Part shown: positions 1-8,099 of the stretch, in pieces
How the letters are laid out: each line of letters opens with the position of its first letter
How positions within the stretch are numbered: position 1 is the stretch's first letter
Assembly: GCA_016709225.1 (NCBI GenBank)
Contig: JADJEE010000002.1
Span: 1,178,001 to 1,242,000, forward strand
Direction: 5' to 3'
DNA length: 64,000 nt
Source: Deltaproteobacteria bacterium
GTDB lineage: Bacteria > Myxococcota_A > Polyangia > Nannocystales > Nannocystaceae
Program-made: the position numbers and the translations under genes
The notes under the pieces: model-generated
Told to the model about the DNA's origin: nothing
Seen by the model: only the letters and a program-made list of their open reading frames with translations
The model's database searches: none

Positions 1-490
1 TCGTCTGCGGGTGATCCGAGCCGAGCAGGATCGACTGGGCGATCACGAGGACCACGAGGATGTCGGCCAGCCCGAACGCGTTCCACACCAGCCGCACCCG
101 CATCCAGGTCGCGCTCGGCCGCGCGCCACCCATCGCCGCGATGACGGCAGTGATGCCGACCGCGATGTCGCCCCAGCCGGCGACCTCGGCGAACAGCGGA
201 TCGAGGCGTCCATCGGCGCCGAGCGCGAGGAAGCCGGCGCCGATCGGAGCGCGGATCGCATGGAAGAGGATCAGCACGCGCACGTCGATGCTCTGTGCCA
301 CGGTCGCGAGCGCGCCGCGGCGGCGACCCAGCAGCACCAGGGCGATCGTCGAGCTTGCGATCGCGAGCGGGACCAGCGGCCGCCGTTCGATCGTGAGCAC
401 ACCGCTGGCGCCGAGCACGAGCGCGAGCGCGAGCCAGAGGACGAGGCCGAGGAGCACGCGCATGCGCGCGGCGATGACTGATGCGTTCAT
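1..490 (-). CDS. Partial polytopic membrane protein, C-terminus outside window
   Basis: About 163 codons are visible; the gene runs off the left edge without a stop. The ATG at 490 begins MNASVIAARMRVLLGLVLW. I read five hydrophobic segments: residues about 10-32, 38-57, 70-90, 107-123 and 137-160, separated by short Arg-rich loops. No catalytic motif is visible, so I cannot assign a family. It is transcribed divergently from the histidine kinase gene, and the roughly 160-bp gap between them holds two tandem inverted repeats that could control either gene. Confidence 0.7.
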   Translation of the reverse strand, partial: MNASVIAARMRVLLGLVLWLALALVLGASGVLTIERRPLVPLAIASSTIALVLLGRRRGALATVAQSIDVRVLILFHAIRAPIGAGFLALGADGRLDPLFAEVAGWGDIAVGITAVIAAMGGARPSATWMRVRLVWNAFGLADILVVLVIAQSILLGSDHPQT

Positions 491-565
491 GTCGGCGAAC
501 GCCAGTGCATCGGCCATGCCGCAGCCGCGCCGCTTCGATTGCGGGTGGACGCGTGGGTTCGACGG

Positions 566-602
566 CTGTCGGAATTCCGACAGGCTGTCGCGGCTTCGAC
601 AG
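566..602. promoter_or_regulatory. Tandem inverted repeats between divergent genes (operator candidate)
   Basis: Positions 566-583 read ctgtcggaattccgacag, a perfect 18-bp palindrome. Positions 585-602 read ctgtcgcggcttcgacag, a second copy of the same half-sites around a different core. A further inverted repeat, cttggga-N6-tcccaag, follows at about 604-623. Paired dyads upstream of a two-component operon suggest regulator binding sites, possibly for the NtrC-type regulator encoded downstream. That link is inferred. Confidence 0.45.
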
Positions 603-652
603 ACTTGGGATGCGGTTCCCAAGCGCAGCGCTTGGCTGCATGCTCGCCCTCG

Positions 653-1924
653 GTGGAAGCCCACGATCGCCTGCGCGTCGAGCAGCTGCGCGCCGCCTCG
701 ACGGCGTTCCTGCGCCTGCGGCCGGCCGTGGTCGCTTGCGGCGTGGCGGCCAACGCCGCGTTGCTCGCGGCCACCGATGCACCGCGCTGGCAGCTCCTGC
801 TGGTCGCGACGACCTTCGCGATCGGTCTGTCCGCGTTCACGATCGAGGCACTGGTGCTGCGTCGACGCCTGGTGAGCGAGCGCTGGCTGACGATCTCGCT
901 GCTCGCGACCCTCGCGACGCTCGCGTTCGCGGCCGCGTGCACCGGTGGCATGGCCAGCCCACTGTTACCCGTGCTCGCGGCGCCGGTGGTCGTGGCACTG
1001 GCCGCGTTCGGCCGCAGCCGGCGCGCGCGGCTCGTGCTCGGCGCCGCAGTGATGATCGCGGCGGTGCTGCTGCTGATGCCGCCGGTGGGACCGGTGCCCG
1101 CGGCGGCCGGTCGCATCGCGGCGGTCTCGTGGCTGGTCGCGTTGGCGCTGTTCTGGCTCGCGATCGTCGGACTCGGCGATGCCCACGTGCGCACCGCGGC
1201 CGCGCTCGACGCGATGCGGCGCGGCGCGATCGTCGAGGCGGCCGCGCGCGCGAGAGAGGCCGAGGCGCTCGGGGCCAAGGTCGCCCACGAGATCCGCAAT
1301 CCGCTGACCTCGATCAAGGCGCTGGTGCAGCTCGCCGCCGCGGCGCCAGCGAGCGCACGCGAGGGTGAGCGCATGCGCGTGGCCCTGTCGGAGATCGATC
1401 GCGTCGAGCACACGCTGTCCGAGTACCTCTCGCTCGCGCGCCCCCTGACCGACGTCGCGCCCGAGCCTGTCGACCTCGTCGCGCTGCTGCGCGAGCTGGC
1501 GCTCGTGCTCGAGGCCCGTGCGGCCGAGTCCGGCGTCACGATCGCGCTCGAGATCGCCGCCACGCGGGTGTTCGCGGACCCTCGGCGGCTACGCGAGGCG
1601 CTCACCAACCTCTGCAGCAACGCGATCGAGGCGATGCCGCGCGGCGGTGTGTTGACGCTCGCGAGCGCGAGCGATGCGACGTCGGTGCACCTGCGTGTGC
1701 ACGATCAGGGCGTGGGCATGACCCACGAGGCGGCCGCGACGGCCGGCGAGCCGTTCCGCAGCGGGCGGGAGGGCGGCACCGGCCTCGGACTCGCGCTCGC
1801 CCGCAGCGTCGCGCGGATGCACGGCGGCGACCTGAGCATCGCATCCACGCCCGGGCGCGGGACCACCATCACCGTGTCGCTACCCACCGGGGGAGACCAT
1901 GGCAAAGATCCTGCTCGTCGATGA
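653..1924 (+). CDS. Membrane sensor histidine kinase
   Basis: A membrane-bound histidine kinase that would phosphorylate the regulator encoded next. The N-terminal part holds about five to six hydrophobic segments and no obvious extracytoplasmic sensor domain. The dimerisation/phospho-acceptor box is AHEIRNPLTSIKAL, with His212 counted from the GTG at 653. The HATPase part shows the N box (NLCSNAIEAM), G1 (DQGVGM) and G2 (GGTGLGLALA). The reading frame stays open up to a TTG at 539, but that would place the tandem palindromes inside the gene, so I prefer the GTG at 653; no strong ribosome site decides it. The 3' end overlaps the regulator by 26 bp, which indicates co-translation. Confidence 0.88.
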   Translation: MEAHDRLRVEQLRAASTAFLRLRPAVVACGVAANAALLAATDAPRWQLLLVATTFAIGLSAFTIEALVLRRRLVSERWLTISLLATLATLAFAAACTGGMASPLLPVLAAPVVVALAAFGRSRRARLVLGAAVMIAAVLLLMPPVGPVPAAAGRIAAVSWLVALALFWLAIVGLGDAHVRTAAALDAMRRGAIVEAAARAREAEALGAKVAHEIRNPLTSIKALVQLAAAAPASAREGERMRVALSEIDRVEHTLSEYLSLARPLTDVAPEPVDLVALLRELALVLEARAAESGVTIALEIAATRVFADPRRLREALTNLCSNAIEAMPRGGVLTLASASDATSVHLRVHDQGVGMTHEAAATAGEPFRSGREGGTGLGLALARSVARMHGGDLSIASTPGRGTTITVSLPTGGDHGKDPARR

Positions 1925-3206
1925 CGAGCCCGCAGTGACCTACGCGCTCGGCGAGGTGCTCGAGCACCACACCACCGCCCGCGCGGGATCGGCCGAGGAG
2001 GCACTCGCGCTGCTCGAGGGCGTCGACGTGGTCGTCACCGACCTCTCGATGCCGGGCATGGATGGGCTCGCGCTGCTGCGACGGATCCGCGACGAGCGCC
2101 CCGGGGTGCCGGTGATCCTGCTGACTGCCCGCGGCTCCGAGCGCACCGCCGTGGCGGCGATGAAGGCCGGCGCCCACGACTACCTGGCCAAGCCGTTCGA
2201 CGTCGACGAGCTGCGGCACGTGGTCGATCGCGCAGCCGAGCTCGCGCTGCTGCGCCGGCGCGATCGCATCGCCGCCGCCGAGCGTGCGATCGGTCATCGC
2301 ATCGTCGGCCACTCACCGGCGCTGCGCCGGCTGCTGGCGCTCGTCGAGCGGGTCGCGCCCCGCGACGTGCACGTGCTCGTCACCGGCGAGACGGGCACCG
2401 GCAAGGAGGCGATCGCGGCGCTGCTGCACGTCCACGGCGCGCGCGCGAGCGGTCCACTGGTGCGATTCAACTGCGCGGCCGTGCCGGAGTCGCTCGCGGA
2501 GTCCGAGCTGTTCGGCCACGTGCGCGGCGCCTTCACGGGGGCGATCGCGGAGCGCCGCGGCTACTTCGAGCAGGCCGACGGCGGCACGCTCGTGCTCGAC
2601 GAGATCGCCGAGCTGCCGCCGGGACTGCAGGCGAAGCTGCTGCGTGTGGCGCAGGACGGCGAGATCCGTCGCGTGGGCGCCGATGCACCGCGCCGCGTCG
2701 ACGTGCGGCTGGTCGCGTGCACCCACCGTGATCTCCGCGCCTGGGTCGCGGCCGGCCGCTTTCGCGAGGATCTGTTCTATCGCCTCGCGGTGGTCGAGCT
2801 GGTGGTGCCGCCCTTGCGCGCACGGCGGGAGGACATCCCGGCGCTGGCGCAGGCCTTCGCGCTGCGCCACGCCGCGCGCTTCGGGCTCGACGACGTCGAG
2901 CTCACGCCGGAGCTCATCGAGGAGCTCACGGCGCAGCGATGGCCCGGCAACATCCGCGAGCTCGACAACACCATCGCACGGCTGGTCGCGCTGTCGGGCG
3001 GCGGACGCATCGGCCCCGAGGCCCACGCGCGCCGCAGCGTCGCCGCGACCGACGGCGGCAGCTTCCGCCAGCAGGTGGCGGCCTTCGAACACCGCCTGCT
3101 GGCCGAGGCCCTGCAGGCGAGCGACGGCAACCAGAGCGAAGCGGCCCGCCGGCTCGGCATGTCGAGGGTGACCTTCATCGATCGCATGAAGAAGCACGGG
3201 CTCTGA
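1899..3206 (+). CDS. NtrC-family sigma-54-dependent response regulator
   Basis: A 435-aa transcription activator with the standard order: receiver domain (residues about 1-120, phospho-acceptor Asp48 in VVTDLSMPG, Lys in YLAKPF), AAA+ sigma-54 interaction domain (about 135-365) and a Fis-type helix-turn-helix at the C-terminus (NQSEAARRLGMSRVTFIDRM). The central domain has Walker A GETGTGKE, the sigma-54 contact loop GAFTGA, and Walker B LVLDEI, so it should activate sigma-54 promoters. It overlaps the kinase gene, its likely partner. The target genes are not evident here. A very loose -24/-12-like sequence at 633-647 sits too close to the kinase start to be convincing. Confidence 0.95.
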   Translation: MAKILLVDDEPAVTYALGEVLEHHTTARAGSAEEALALLEGVDVVVTDLSMPGMDGLALLRRIRDERPGVPVILLTARGSERTAVAAMKAGAHDYLAKPFDVDELRHVVDRAAELALLRRRDRIAAAERAIGHRIVGHSPALRRLLALVERVAPRDVHVLVTGETGTGKEAIAALLHVHGARASGPLVRFNCAAVPESLAESELFGHVRGAFTGAIAERRGYFEQADGGTLVLDEIAELPPGLQAKLLRVAQDGEIRRVGADAPRRVDVRLVACTHRDLRAWVAAGRFREDLFYRLAVVELVVPPLRARREDIPALAQAFALRHAARFGLDDVELTPELIEELTAQRWPGNIRELDNTIARLVALSGGGRIGPEAHARRSVAATDGGSFRQQVAAFEHRLLAEALQASDGNQSEAARRLGMSRVTFIDRMKKHGL

Positions 3207-3228
3207 CGGCCCGACGCGGGCGCAGGCG

Positions 3229-4527
3229 TCACGCCACCAGCGCGCGCGCCCAGCTGCGCTCGAGTGCGCTCCAGTCGAGCACCGCGCCCAGCTGTGCGAG
3301 CACGGCGTAGAGCCCGAAGCGCAGGCGGAACAGGAACAGCGTGCGACCCGGCAGCTGCAGCCGGCCGACCGCCAGCTTGTCGCGCATGATCGTGCGGGCC
3401 TCGAAGCCTTCGTCCGCCGCGATCGCGCGCGCGCCCTCGTGCAGCAGCGGGCCGAAGAAGCCGCGCAGCAGCTGACGCAGATGCTCTCGGCCGGCGTCGT
3501 CGCCGGGCGGCACGCCGCCCAGGCCCGCGATCGCGGCGGACATCGCCGCAGGGTCGTCGCGTCGGGTCGCCTCGCCCAGGCGCGCGAAACCCTGCAGCAG
3601 CGGGCGGTCGAACTGCCGCACGCAGCCGAAGTCGTAGAGCGCGACGCGGCCGTCGTCGAGGATCGCGAAGTTGCCCGGGTGCGGATCGGCGTGGAACAGG
3701 CCCTCGCGGTAGAGGGTCCGCACCCAGAAGCGAAACAGCGCGCCGCCGATGCGATCGCGCTCGGCCTGCGCGGGCGCTGTCGCGAGGAACTCGGCCAGCG
3801 AGCGGCCACCGACGAACCGGGCCACCAACACGCCGGGCCCGCACCACGCGGGCTCGATCGCCGGGATCACGACATCGGGATCGTCGGCGAAGATCTCGCC
3901 GAACCGCTGCTGCCGCGACGCCTCGAGCTCGAAGTCACACTCCTCGAGGAAAGCCGTGCGCGCCTCTTCGATGATGTCGCGGATCGCCGGCGTGCCCGCG
4001 ATCGCGGCGAAGACCTTGCCCAGCGAGGCCGAGCGGAAGTCAGCCCGCAGCGCCGCCTCGATGCCGCGGTGGCGCACCTTCACGATGACCTGCGTACCAT
4101 CGGGCAGGCACGCGCGATGGACCTGACCGATGCTCGCGACCGCCAGCGGCGCGGGCTCGAGCGTGTCGATCAGCGCCTGCGCGCGCTCGCCGAGTGCCTC
4201 GCGCAGGACTTCGTGCACCTCTTCGAGCGGCGCGCTGGGTGCCGCGGTCTGCAGCGTCGACATCATCTGCCGCAGCTCGGGTGGCATGCCGGCGTCGAGG
4301 TAGCCGAGCATCTGGCCCACCTTCATCGCGACGCCCTTCAAGCCCCCGAGCTCGTGGACCACGCCTTCGAGCTGGCTGAGGTCGAGCTCGTCCCCGCGAC
4401 GGCTGCGCACCAGCGCCGCGCCTACGCCGAGCGCACTGCGCCCGGTCCGCCACAGGCGTCGTAGCGCGGAGGTCGGGATCGCGTCGTGATCGGCGAGCAG
4501 ACGCTCGCGCAGGGTGGGGTCGGCCAT
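3229..4527 (-). CDS. ABC1/AarF/UbiB-type atypical protein kinase
   Basis: A 432-aa protein of the ABC1 (UbiB/COQ8) kinase-like family, known for ATPase or kinase activity tied to quinone and isoprenoid lipid metabolism. Visible motifs in order: the KxGQ motif (AMKVGQML), ASIGQVHRA, the Lys in VIVKVRHRG, the catalytic HADPHPGNF and the DFG-type DFGCV. There is no C-terminal membrane pair as in E. coli UbiB, so it fits the shorter bacterial ABC1K type. I chose the ATG at 4527; the frame stays open far upstream but runs antisense through the TetR gene. A promoter (TTGACT-N17-TATGAT) and a palindromic operator lie directly upstream, shared with the divergent TetR gene. Confidence 0.92.
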   Translation of the reverse strand: MADPTLRERLLADHDAIPTSALRRLWRTGRSALGVGAALVRSRRGDELDLSQLEGVVHELGGLKGVAMKVGQMLGYLDAGMPPELRQMMSTLQTAAPSAPLEEVHEVLREALGERAQALIDTLEPAPLAVASIGQVHRACLPDGTQVIVKVRHRGIEAALRADFRSASLGKVFAAIAGTPAIRDIIEEARTAFLEECDFELEASRQQRFGEIFADDPDVVIPAIEPAWCGPGVLVARFVGGRSLAEFLATAPAQAERDRIGGALFRFWVRTLYREGLFHADPHPGNFAILDDGRVALYDFGCVRQFDRPLLQGFARLGEATRRDDPAAMSAAIAGLGGVPPGDDAGREHLRQLLRGFFGPLLHEGARAIAADEGFEARTIMRDKLAVGRLQLPGRTLFLFRLRFGLYAVLAQLGAVLDWSALERSWARALVA

Positions 4528-4541
4528 CGGCGCCTCGATTC

Positions 4542-4556
4542 TGATAGAATCTATCA
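4542..4556. promoter_or_regulatory. TetR operator candidate
   Basis: TGATAG-AAT-CTATCA is a perfect 6-bp-arm dyad in the 30-bp gap between divergent tetR-like and ABC1-kinase genes. It stands out as AT-rich in a GC-rich setting and overlaps the -10 and start region of the kinase promoter. Position and symmetry fit autorepression plus repression of the kinase by the neighbouring TetR protein. Confidence 0.65.
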
Positions 4557-4581
4557 TATGAGAGATGCTCTCGATAGTCAA
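4553..4581 (-). promoter_or_regulatory. Sigma-70-like promoter for the ABC1 kinase gene
   Basis: On the minus strand TTGACT (complement of 4576-4581) is followed after exactly 17 bp by TATGAT (complement of 4553-4558). This would start transcription near 4545, about 18 nt ahead of the kinase ATG. The -35 lies inside the first codons of the divergent TetR gene. Confidence 0.55.
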
Positions 4582-5157
4582 GTCGACGGACGCACCCGCC
4601 GACGCCTGGTCGCGATGCGCCGGGTCCAGGCGGTCGCGCTCGAGCTCTTCGAGCGCGACGGCTGGGACGCGGTGTCGATCGAGGCCATCGCCGCCGCCGC
4701 CGAGGTGGGGCCGGCCACGATCTATCGCAACTTCGGCAGCAAGGAGCGCGTGGTGCTGTGGGACGAGTACGACCCGATGTTGTTGGCCGTGCTGACGCAG
4801 GAGCTCGAGACCCACGGGGTCATCGATGCGATGCAGCGCGCGCTGCAGCGGGCACTGGCCGAGGTGTATGCGAGCGATCGCGATCGCATCCTGCGCCGCG
4901 CTCGACTCATGCGCGCGACCCCGGCGCTGCTGCAGGTCACCGCCGGCGACCTCCGCGTGCTGCGTGCGGCCCTCGCGGAGCTGCTGCGCCGCACCAAGCA
5001 CGCCCGCGACGACCTCGAGGCCGCGGTCTTCGCCGGCGCGCTCGCGACCGCGCTCGAGGCCGCCATCGATCACTGGCTCGATGGTGACGGCGAGGTTCCG
5101 CTGACCCGCTGTCTCAACCGCGCGTTCACCCGGCTGCGACGACTCGGCGACGCGTGA
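4558..5157 (+). CDS. TetR/AcrR-family transcriptional regulator
   Basis: A 199-aa regulator with a typical TetR N-terminal DNA-binding domain: ALELFERDGWDAVSIEAIAA, then AEVGPATIYRNFGSKERVV, the usual recognition-helix pattern. The C-terminal ligand domain is all helical and unassigned. I start it at the ATG at 4558, which gives the normal TetR arm length; upstream in-frame codons would run through the operator. It is divergent from the ABC1 kinase gene with a 30-bp gap carrying a dyad, so it most likely represses the kinase gene and itself. The ligand is unknown, perhaps a lipid or quinone-like molecule given the neighbour. Confidence 0.9.
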   Translation: MRDALDSQVDGRTRRRLVAMRRVQAVALELFERDGWDAVSIEAIAAAAEVGPATIYRNFGSKERVVLWDEYDPMLLAVLTQELETHGVIDAMQRALQRALAEVYASDRDRILRRARLMRATPALLQVTAGDLRVLRAALAELLRRTKHARDDLEAAVFAGALATALEAAIDHWLDGDGEVPLTRCLNRAFTRLRRLGDA

Positions 5158-5259
5158 GGCGGACGTCGACACCGACGCCGCCGACCCCCTCGCCTGCGGG
5201 GCTGCGCTCGACGGCCTCGTTCGAGGACGACCGAGGGCGCCGACCCAATCGCACCCGGC

Positions 5260-6096
5260 TCAGCAGCCGAGGTCCGAGACCGCCGGCAGCGCGCCGACGT
5301 AGCCGGTGCCCGCGAACGTGGTGCCCCCGAGGTCGAACATCAACGGCACGGTGAGATCACCCGTGACGGTCCCGCACCAGCTGTCGTCGCTCACGAGCTG
5401 ACCGTCGAGCACGACGTTCTGCGCGGTCGCATCGCTGCCGGTCACGGGGTTGGTCAGGCCGTCGATGTCGAGCTGCCCGACGTCGATCGAGAAGCTGCCG
5501 TCGGCGGCCACCGCGACGTCGTCGAACACGAGCGGGGCGCCCAGCGGCAGGCGGGGCGTGGTCGTGCTGCCGACGTCGAGCGTGAGCGGCTGCATCGAGA
5601 TGTCGAGCAGCGCGCCGCCGCCGTTGGCGGTCTGCACCACCGTGACGTCGTACTGCAGCGGCAGATCGGGCGCCAGCGTGGTGGAGATGACCAGCAGATG
5701 CGAGCCACTGATGTCGGGCAGCACGGCCTCGCCGCTGCTCGACGAGCCCATGCCACCCGAGCTCGAGCCGGTGTCGCTGCTGCCGCTGTCGGATCCGCTG
5801 CCACCGCTGCTGCCGCCACCGGTGCTGCCGCCACCGCTCGAGTCCGCCACCGTGGTGCCCGACTCGGTGTCGCCCGGCCCGGTGGTGGCGTCCGTGGTGG
5901 TCGGCGCGGCCGTGCTCGCGCTGGTGGTGGTCATCGTGTCGGTACCGTCGAGCGTGCCCGTCGATGCGGTCGTCGCCGAGGTGGCGTCACCACTCGATCC
6001 GGTCTCGCCACTGGCGGACACGCCGTCGTCGCTGCACGCGATGGCCAATAGACACGAACACGACGACCACCCGATCCCACGCATGAACCTACGCAT
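5260..6096 (-). CDS. Ser/Thr/Gly-tethered lipoprotein, unknown function
   Basis: A 278-aa predicted lipoprotein. The signal peptide MRRFMRGIGWSSCSCLLAIAC ends in a lipobox with Cys at about residue 21. It is followed by about 100 residues of low-complexity Ser/Thr/Gly/Asp tether, then a folded domain of about 150 residues with two Cys near the end. The start at 6096 is supported by GGAG eight bases upstream. I do not recognise the C-terminal domain. The same build recurs at 31843, 32866, 47830, 51765 and 60415, suggesting a surface-displayed lipoprotein class in this organism. Confidence 0.8.
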   Translation of the reverse strand: MRRFMRGIGWSSCSCLLAIACSDDGVSASGETGSSGDATSATTASTGTLDGTDTMTTTSASTAAPTTTDATTGPGDTESGTTVADSSGGGSTGGGSSGGSGSDSGSSDTGSSSGGMGSSSSGEAVLPDISGSHLLVISTTLAPDLPLQYDVTVVQTANGGGALLDISMQPLTLDVGSTTTPRLPLGAPLVFDDVAVAADGSFSIDVGQLDIDGLTNPVTGSDATAQNVVLDGQLVSDDSWCGTVTGDLTVPLMFDLGGTTFAGTGYVGALPAVSDLGC

Positions 6097-6154
6097 GTGC
6101 ACACTCCAATGCGCACGAGGATGCCACGGCTGCGCCGCCGGGGGCAACCGCGAA

Positions 6155-6916
6155 TCAGCTGCGACGGAACACGAGCACGTGCTGCCACGGCAGACCCGGC
6201 ACGTCCTGCACCAACCGGAATCCGCGGGGCTCGAGCTCTCGCAGGACCTGATCGCGCGTCATCTTGTGCTCGGGCTTGATCGGCACGGCGTCGTCCTCGC
6301 CGCGGAACTCGACCAGCACGAGCCGTCCCTCCGGCGACAGTGAGGCCCGCAGCGACGCGAGCATGGCCGATGGATCGGCCAGCTCGTGGTAGACATCGAC
6401 CAGCAGCACGAGATCGCAGCCACCGGCAGGGAGCCCGGCATCGGTCTGACTCGCGCTGACGGTCTCGATGTTGCGTAGGCCCGCTGCATCGGCCCGCTCG
6501 CGCAGCAACGCCAGCATCTCGGGCTGCAGATCGCTGGCGACGACGCGCCCGTCGGGGCCCACCGCCGCGGCCATCCGCAGGCTGTGGTAACCGTTGCCGG
6601 CCCCGACGTCGCACGCGACCTGGCCGGGGCGCAGCGCCAGCGCGCGGTGCAGCGCGTCGGGATCCTCTTCGACCTCGCGCTCGGGTCGCGTGAGCCACTC
6701 GGCGCCGTGATGGCTCATGGTCGCTGCGATCGGGCGGCCCTCGAAGCTCGGCGGTGGGGCCGACGGTCCCACCGGCACCGGCTCGGCGGCCTCGGCGTCT
6801 GCATCGACGTTCACGGGTGACGCGGCCTCGTCGGTCTGTTCGACGCGACGGCAGGACCCGCACGCGAGCGCGGCCCCGCACAGCAGCGCCGCCGGATCGA
6901 GCTTGCCGAGCATCAT
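6155..6916 (-). CDS. Lipoprotein SAM-dependent methyltransferase
   Basis: A 253-aa class I methyltransferase-like protein with a lipoprotein signal (MLGKLDPAALLCGAALAC, Cys at about 18-19). After a short acidic/Pro linker comes HHGAEWLTRPEREVEE, a pre-domain sequence I associate with exported UbiE-like methyltransferases. The SAM fold follows: motif I CDVGAGNGYHS, motif II VVASDLQPEM, motif IV LVLLVDVYHEL. An exported enzyme using cytoplasmic S-adenosylmethionine is odd; either the signal is not used or another ligand is bound. Two adjacent ATGs (6916, 6913) are possible. It is divergent from the glycan operon. Confidence 0.8.
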   Translation of the reverse strand: MMLGKLDPAALLCGAALACGSCRRVEQTDEAASPVNVDADAEAAEPVPVGPSAPPPSFEGRPIAATMSHHGAEWLTRPEREVEEDPDALHRALALRPGQVACDVGAGNGYHSLRMAAAVGPDGRVVASDLQPEMLALLRERADAAGLRNIETVSASQTDAGLPAGGCDLVLLVDVYHELADPSAMLASLRASLSPEGRLVLVEFRGEDDAVPIKPEHKMTRDQVLRELEPRGFRLVQDVPGLPWQHVLVFRRS

Positions 6917-7001
6917 GCGAGCACGCGCCAGTTTGCCGGCAAGCACGGGAGCTTGTCGAGCGGGCGTCGCGGTCGCCGTGGTACAAAGGTGCGAAGCGCC
7001 C

Positions 7002-8099
7002 GTGCGGCTGTTCATCCAGATCCCGTGTCTCGACGAGCGAGAGTGGCTCGCGCAGACCTTCGCCGATCTCCCGCGCAGCATCCCCGGCGTGAGCGCCATC
7101 GAGGTGCTCGTGGTCGATGACGGTAGCAGCGACGGCACCAGCGCGCTGGCGCGGGAGCTCGGCGTCCACCACATCGTGCGATTCCCCCGCAACCGTGGGC
7201 TGGCCGCCGCGCACATGGCCGGGCTCGACGCGTGCCTGCGGCTCGGCGCCGACATCATCGTCAACACCGACGCCGACAACCAATACAAGGGCAGCGACAT
7301 CGCGCGGCTGGTGGAGCCGATCCTGGCCGGGCGCGCCGACCTCACCATCGGCGATCGCAACACCGACGCGATCGCGCACTTCTCGTTCGTGAAGCGGGTG
7401 CTGCAGCGCTGGGGCTCACGGGTGGTGCGACGTGCATCGGGCACCACGGTGGCGGACTCGACCAGCGGCTTCCGGGCGCTGTCGCGACGCGCGGCCTACG
7501 GCATCTTCGTGCACAACCGCTTCACGTACACGCTGGAGACCATCATCCAGGCCGGGCACCTGGGCCTGGCCATCGAGAACGTCGCGATCCAGACCAACGC
7601 CAAGGCCCGCGAGTCGCGGCTGTTCCGCTCGATCTTCGAGTACGTGCGCCGCAACGGCGCGGTGATCCTGCGCGCCTACAACCTCTACTGGCCGGTGCAG
7701 ACCTTCGGGTTCCTGGCGGTGGTGTTGTTCCTGGTCGGCGGTGGCCTCGGGCTGCGCTTCCTCTATTACTACGTGCAGGATCCCGACTACTCCGGGCACG
7801 TGCAGTCGCTGTTGGTCGGCGTCGGTGCGGTCGTGCTGTCGATCCTCGTGGCATTGATGGCACTGCTCGGTGATCTACTGGCGACCAACCGTCGACTCAC
7901 CGAGGAGGTGCTGCTGCGCGTGCGAAGGCTCGAGGCCCACGGCCAGTCGCCGGGCCGCGCGGCAGCGGCCACCGAGGGCATCGAGTCGACCGCGGCGGCA
8001 CCGTGGCTGCCCGACGCGACCGCGCTGGCGCTGCTGCCCGACGCGGCCGCGACCGCGAACGCGATCGCGTCTTCCCCTCGCCGCGAGCAGGCCACGTGA
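7002..8099 (+). CDS. Family 2 glycosyltransferase with C-terminal membrane anchor
   Basis: A GT-A fold family 2 glycosyltransferase of about 365 aa, similar in plan to polyprenol-phosphate sugar transferases. It begins IQIPCLDEREWL (normally IxxPxxNE), then VLVVDDGSSDGT, FPRNRGLAAAH, and the metal-binding NTDADNQYKG. Two membrane segments follow the catalytic domain (about residues 232-252 and 267-290), then a variable Ala-rich tail. The GTG at 7002 has AAAGG about 12 bases upstream. It is the first gene of a five-gene operon, overlapping the next by 4 bp (GTGA). Likely role: making a lipid-linked sugar donor for the two GT-C type proteins downstream. Confidence 0.88.
   Translation: MRLFIQIPCLDEREWLAQTFADLPRSIPGVSAIEVLVVDDGSSDGTSALARELGVHHIVRFPRNRGLAAAHMAGLDACLRLGADIIVNTDADNQYKGSDIARLVEPILAGRADLTIGDRNTDAIAHFSFVKRVLQRWGSRVVRRASGTTVADSTSGFRALSRRAAYGIFVHNRFTYTLETIIQAGHLGLAIENVAIQTNAKARESRLFRSIFEYVRRNGAVILRAYNLYWPVQTFGFLAVVLFLVGGGLGLRFLYYYVQDPDYSGHVQSLLVGVGAVVLSILVALMALLGDLLATNRRLTEEVLLRVRRLEAHGQSPGRAAAATEGIESTAAAPWLPDATALALLPDAAATANAIASSPRREQAT

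Noticed and set aside
633..647. A sigma-54-like TGGC-N7-TCGC sequence ahead of the histidine kinase
   Set aside because: GG and GC spacing is right, but the match is poor and the implied transcript would start after the chosen GTG.
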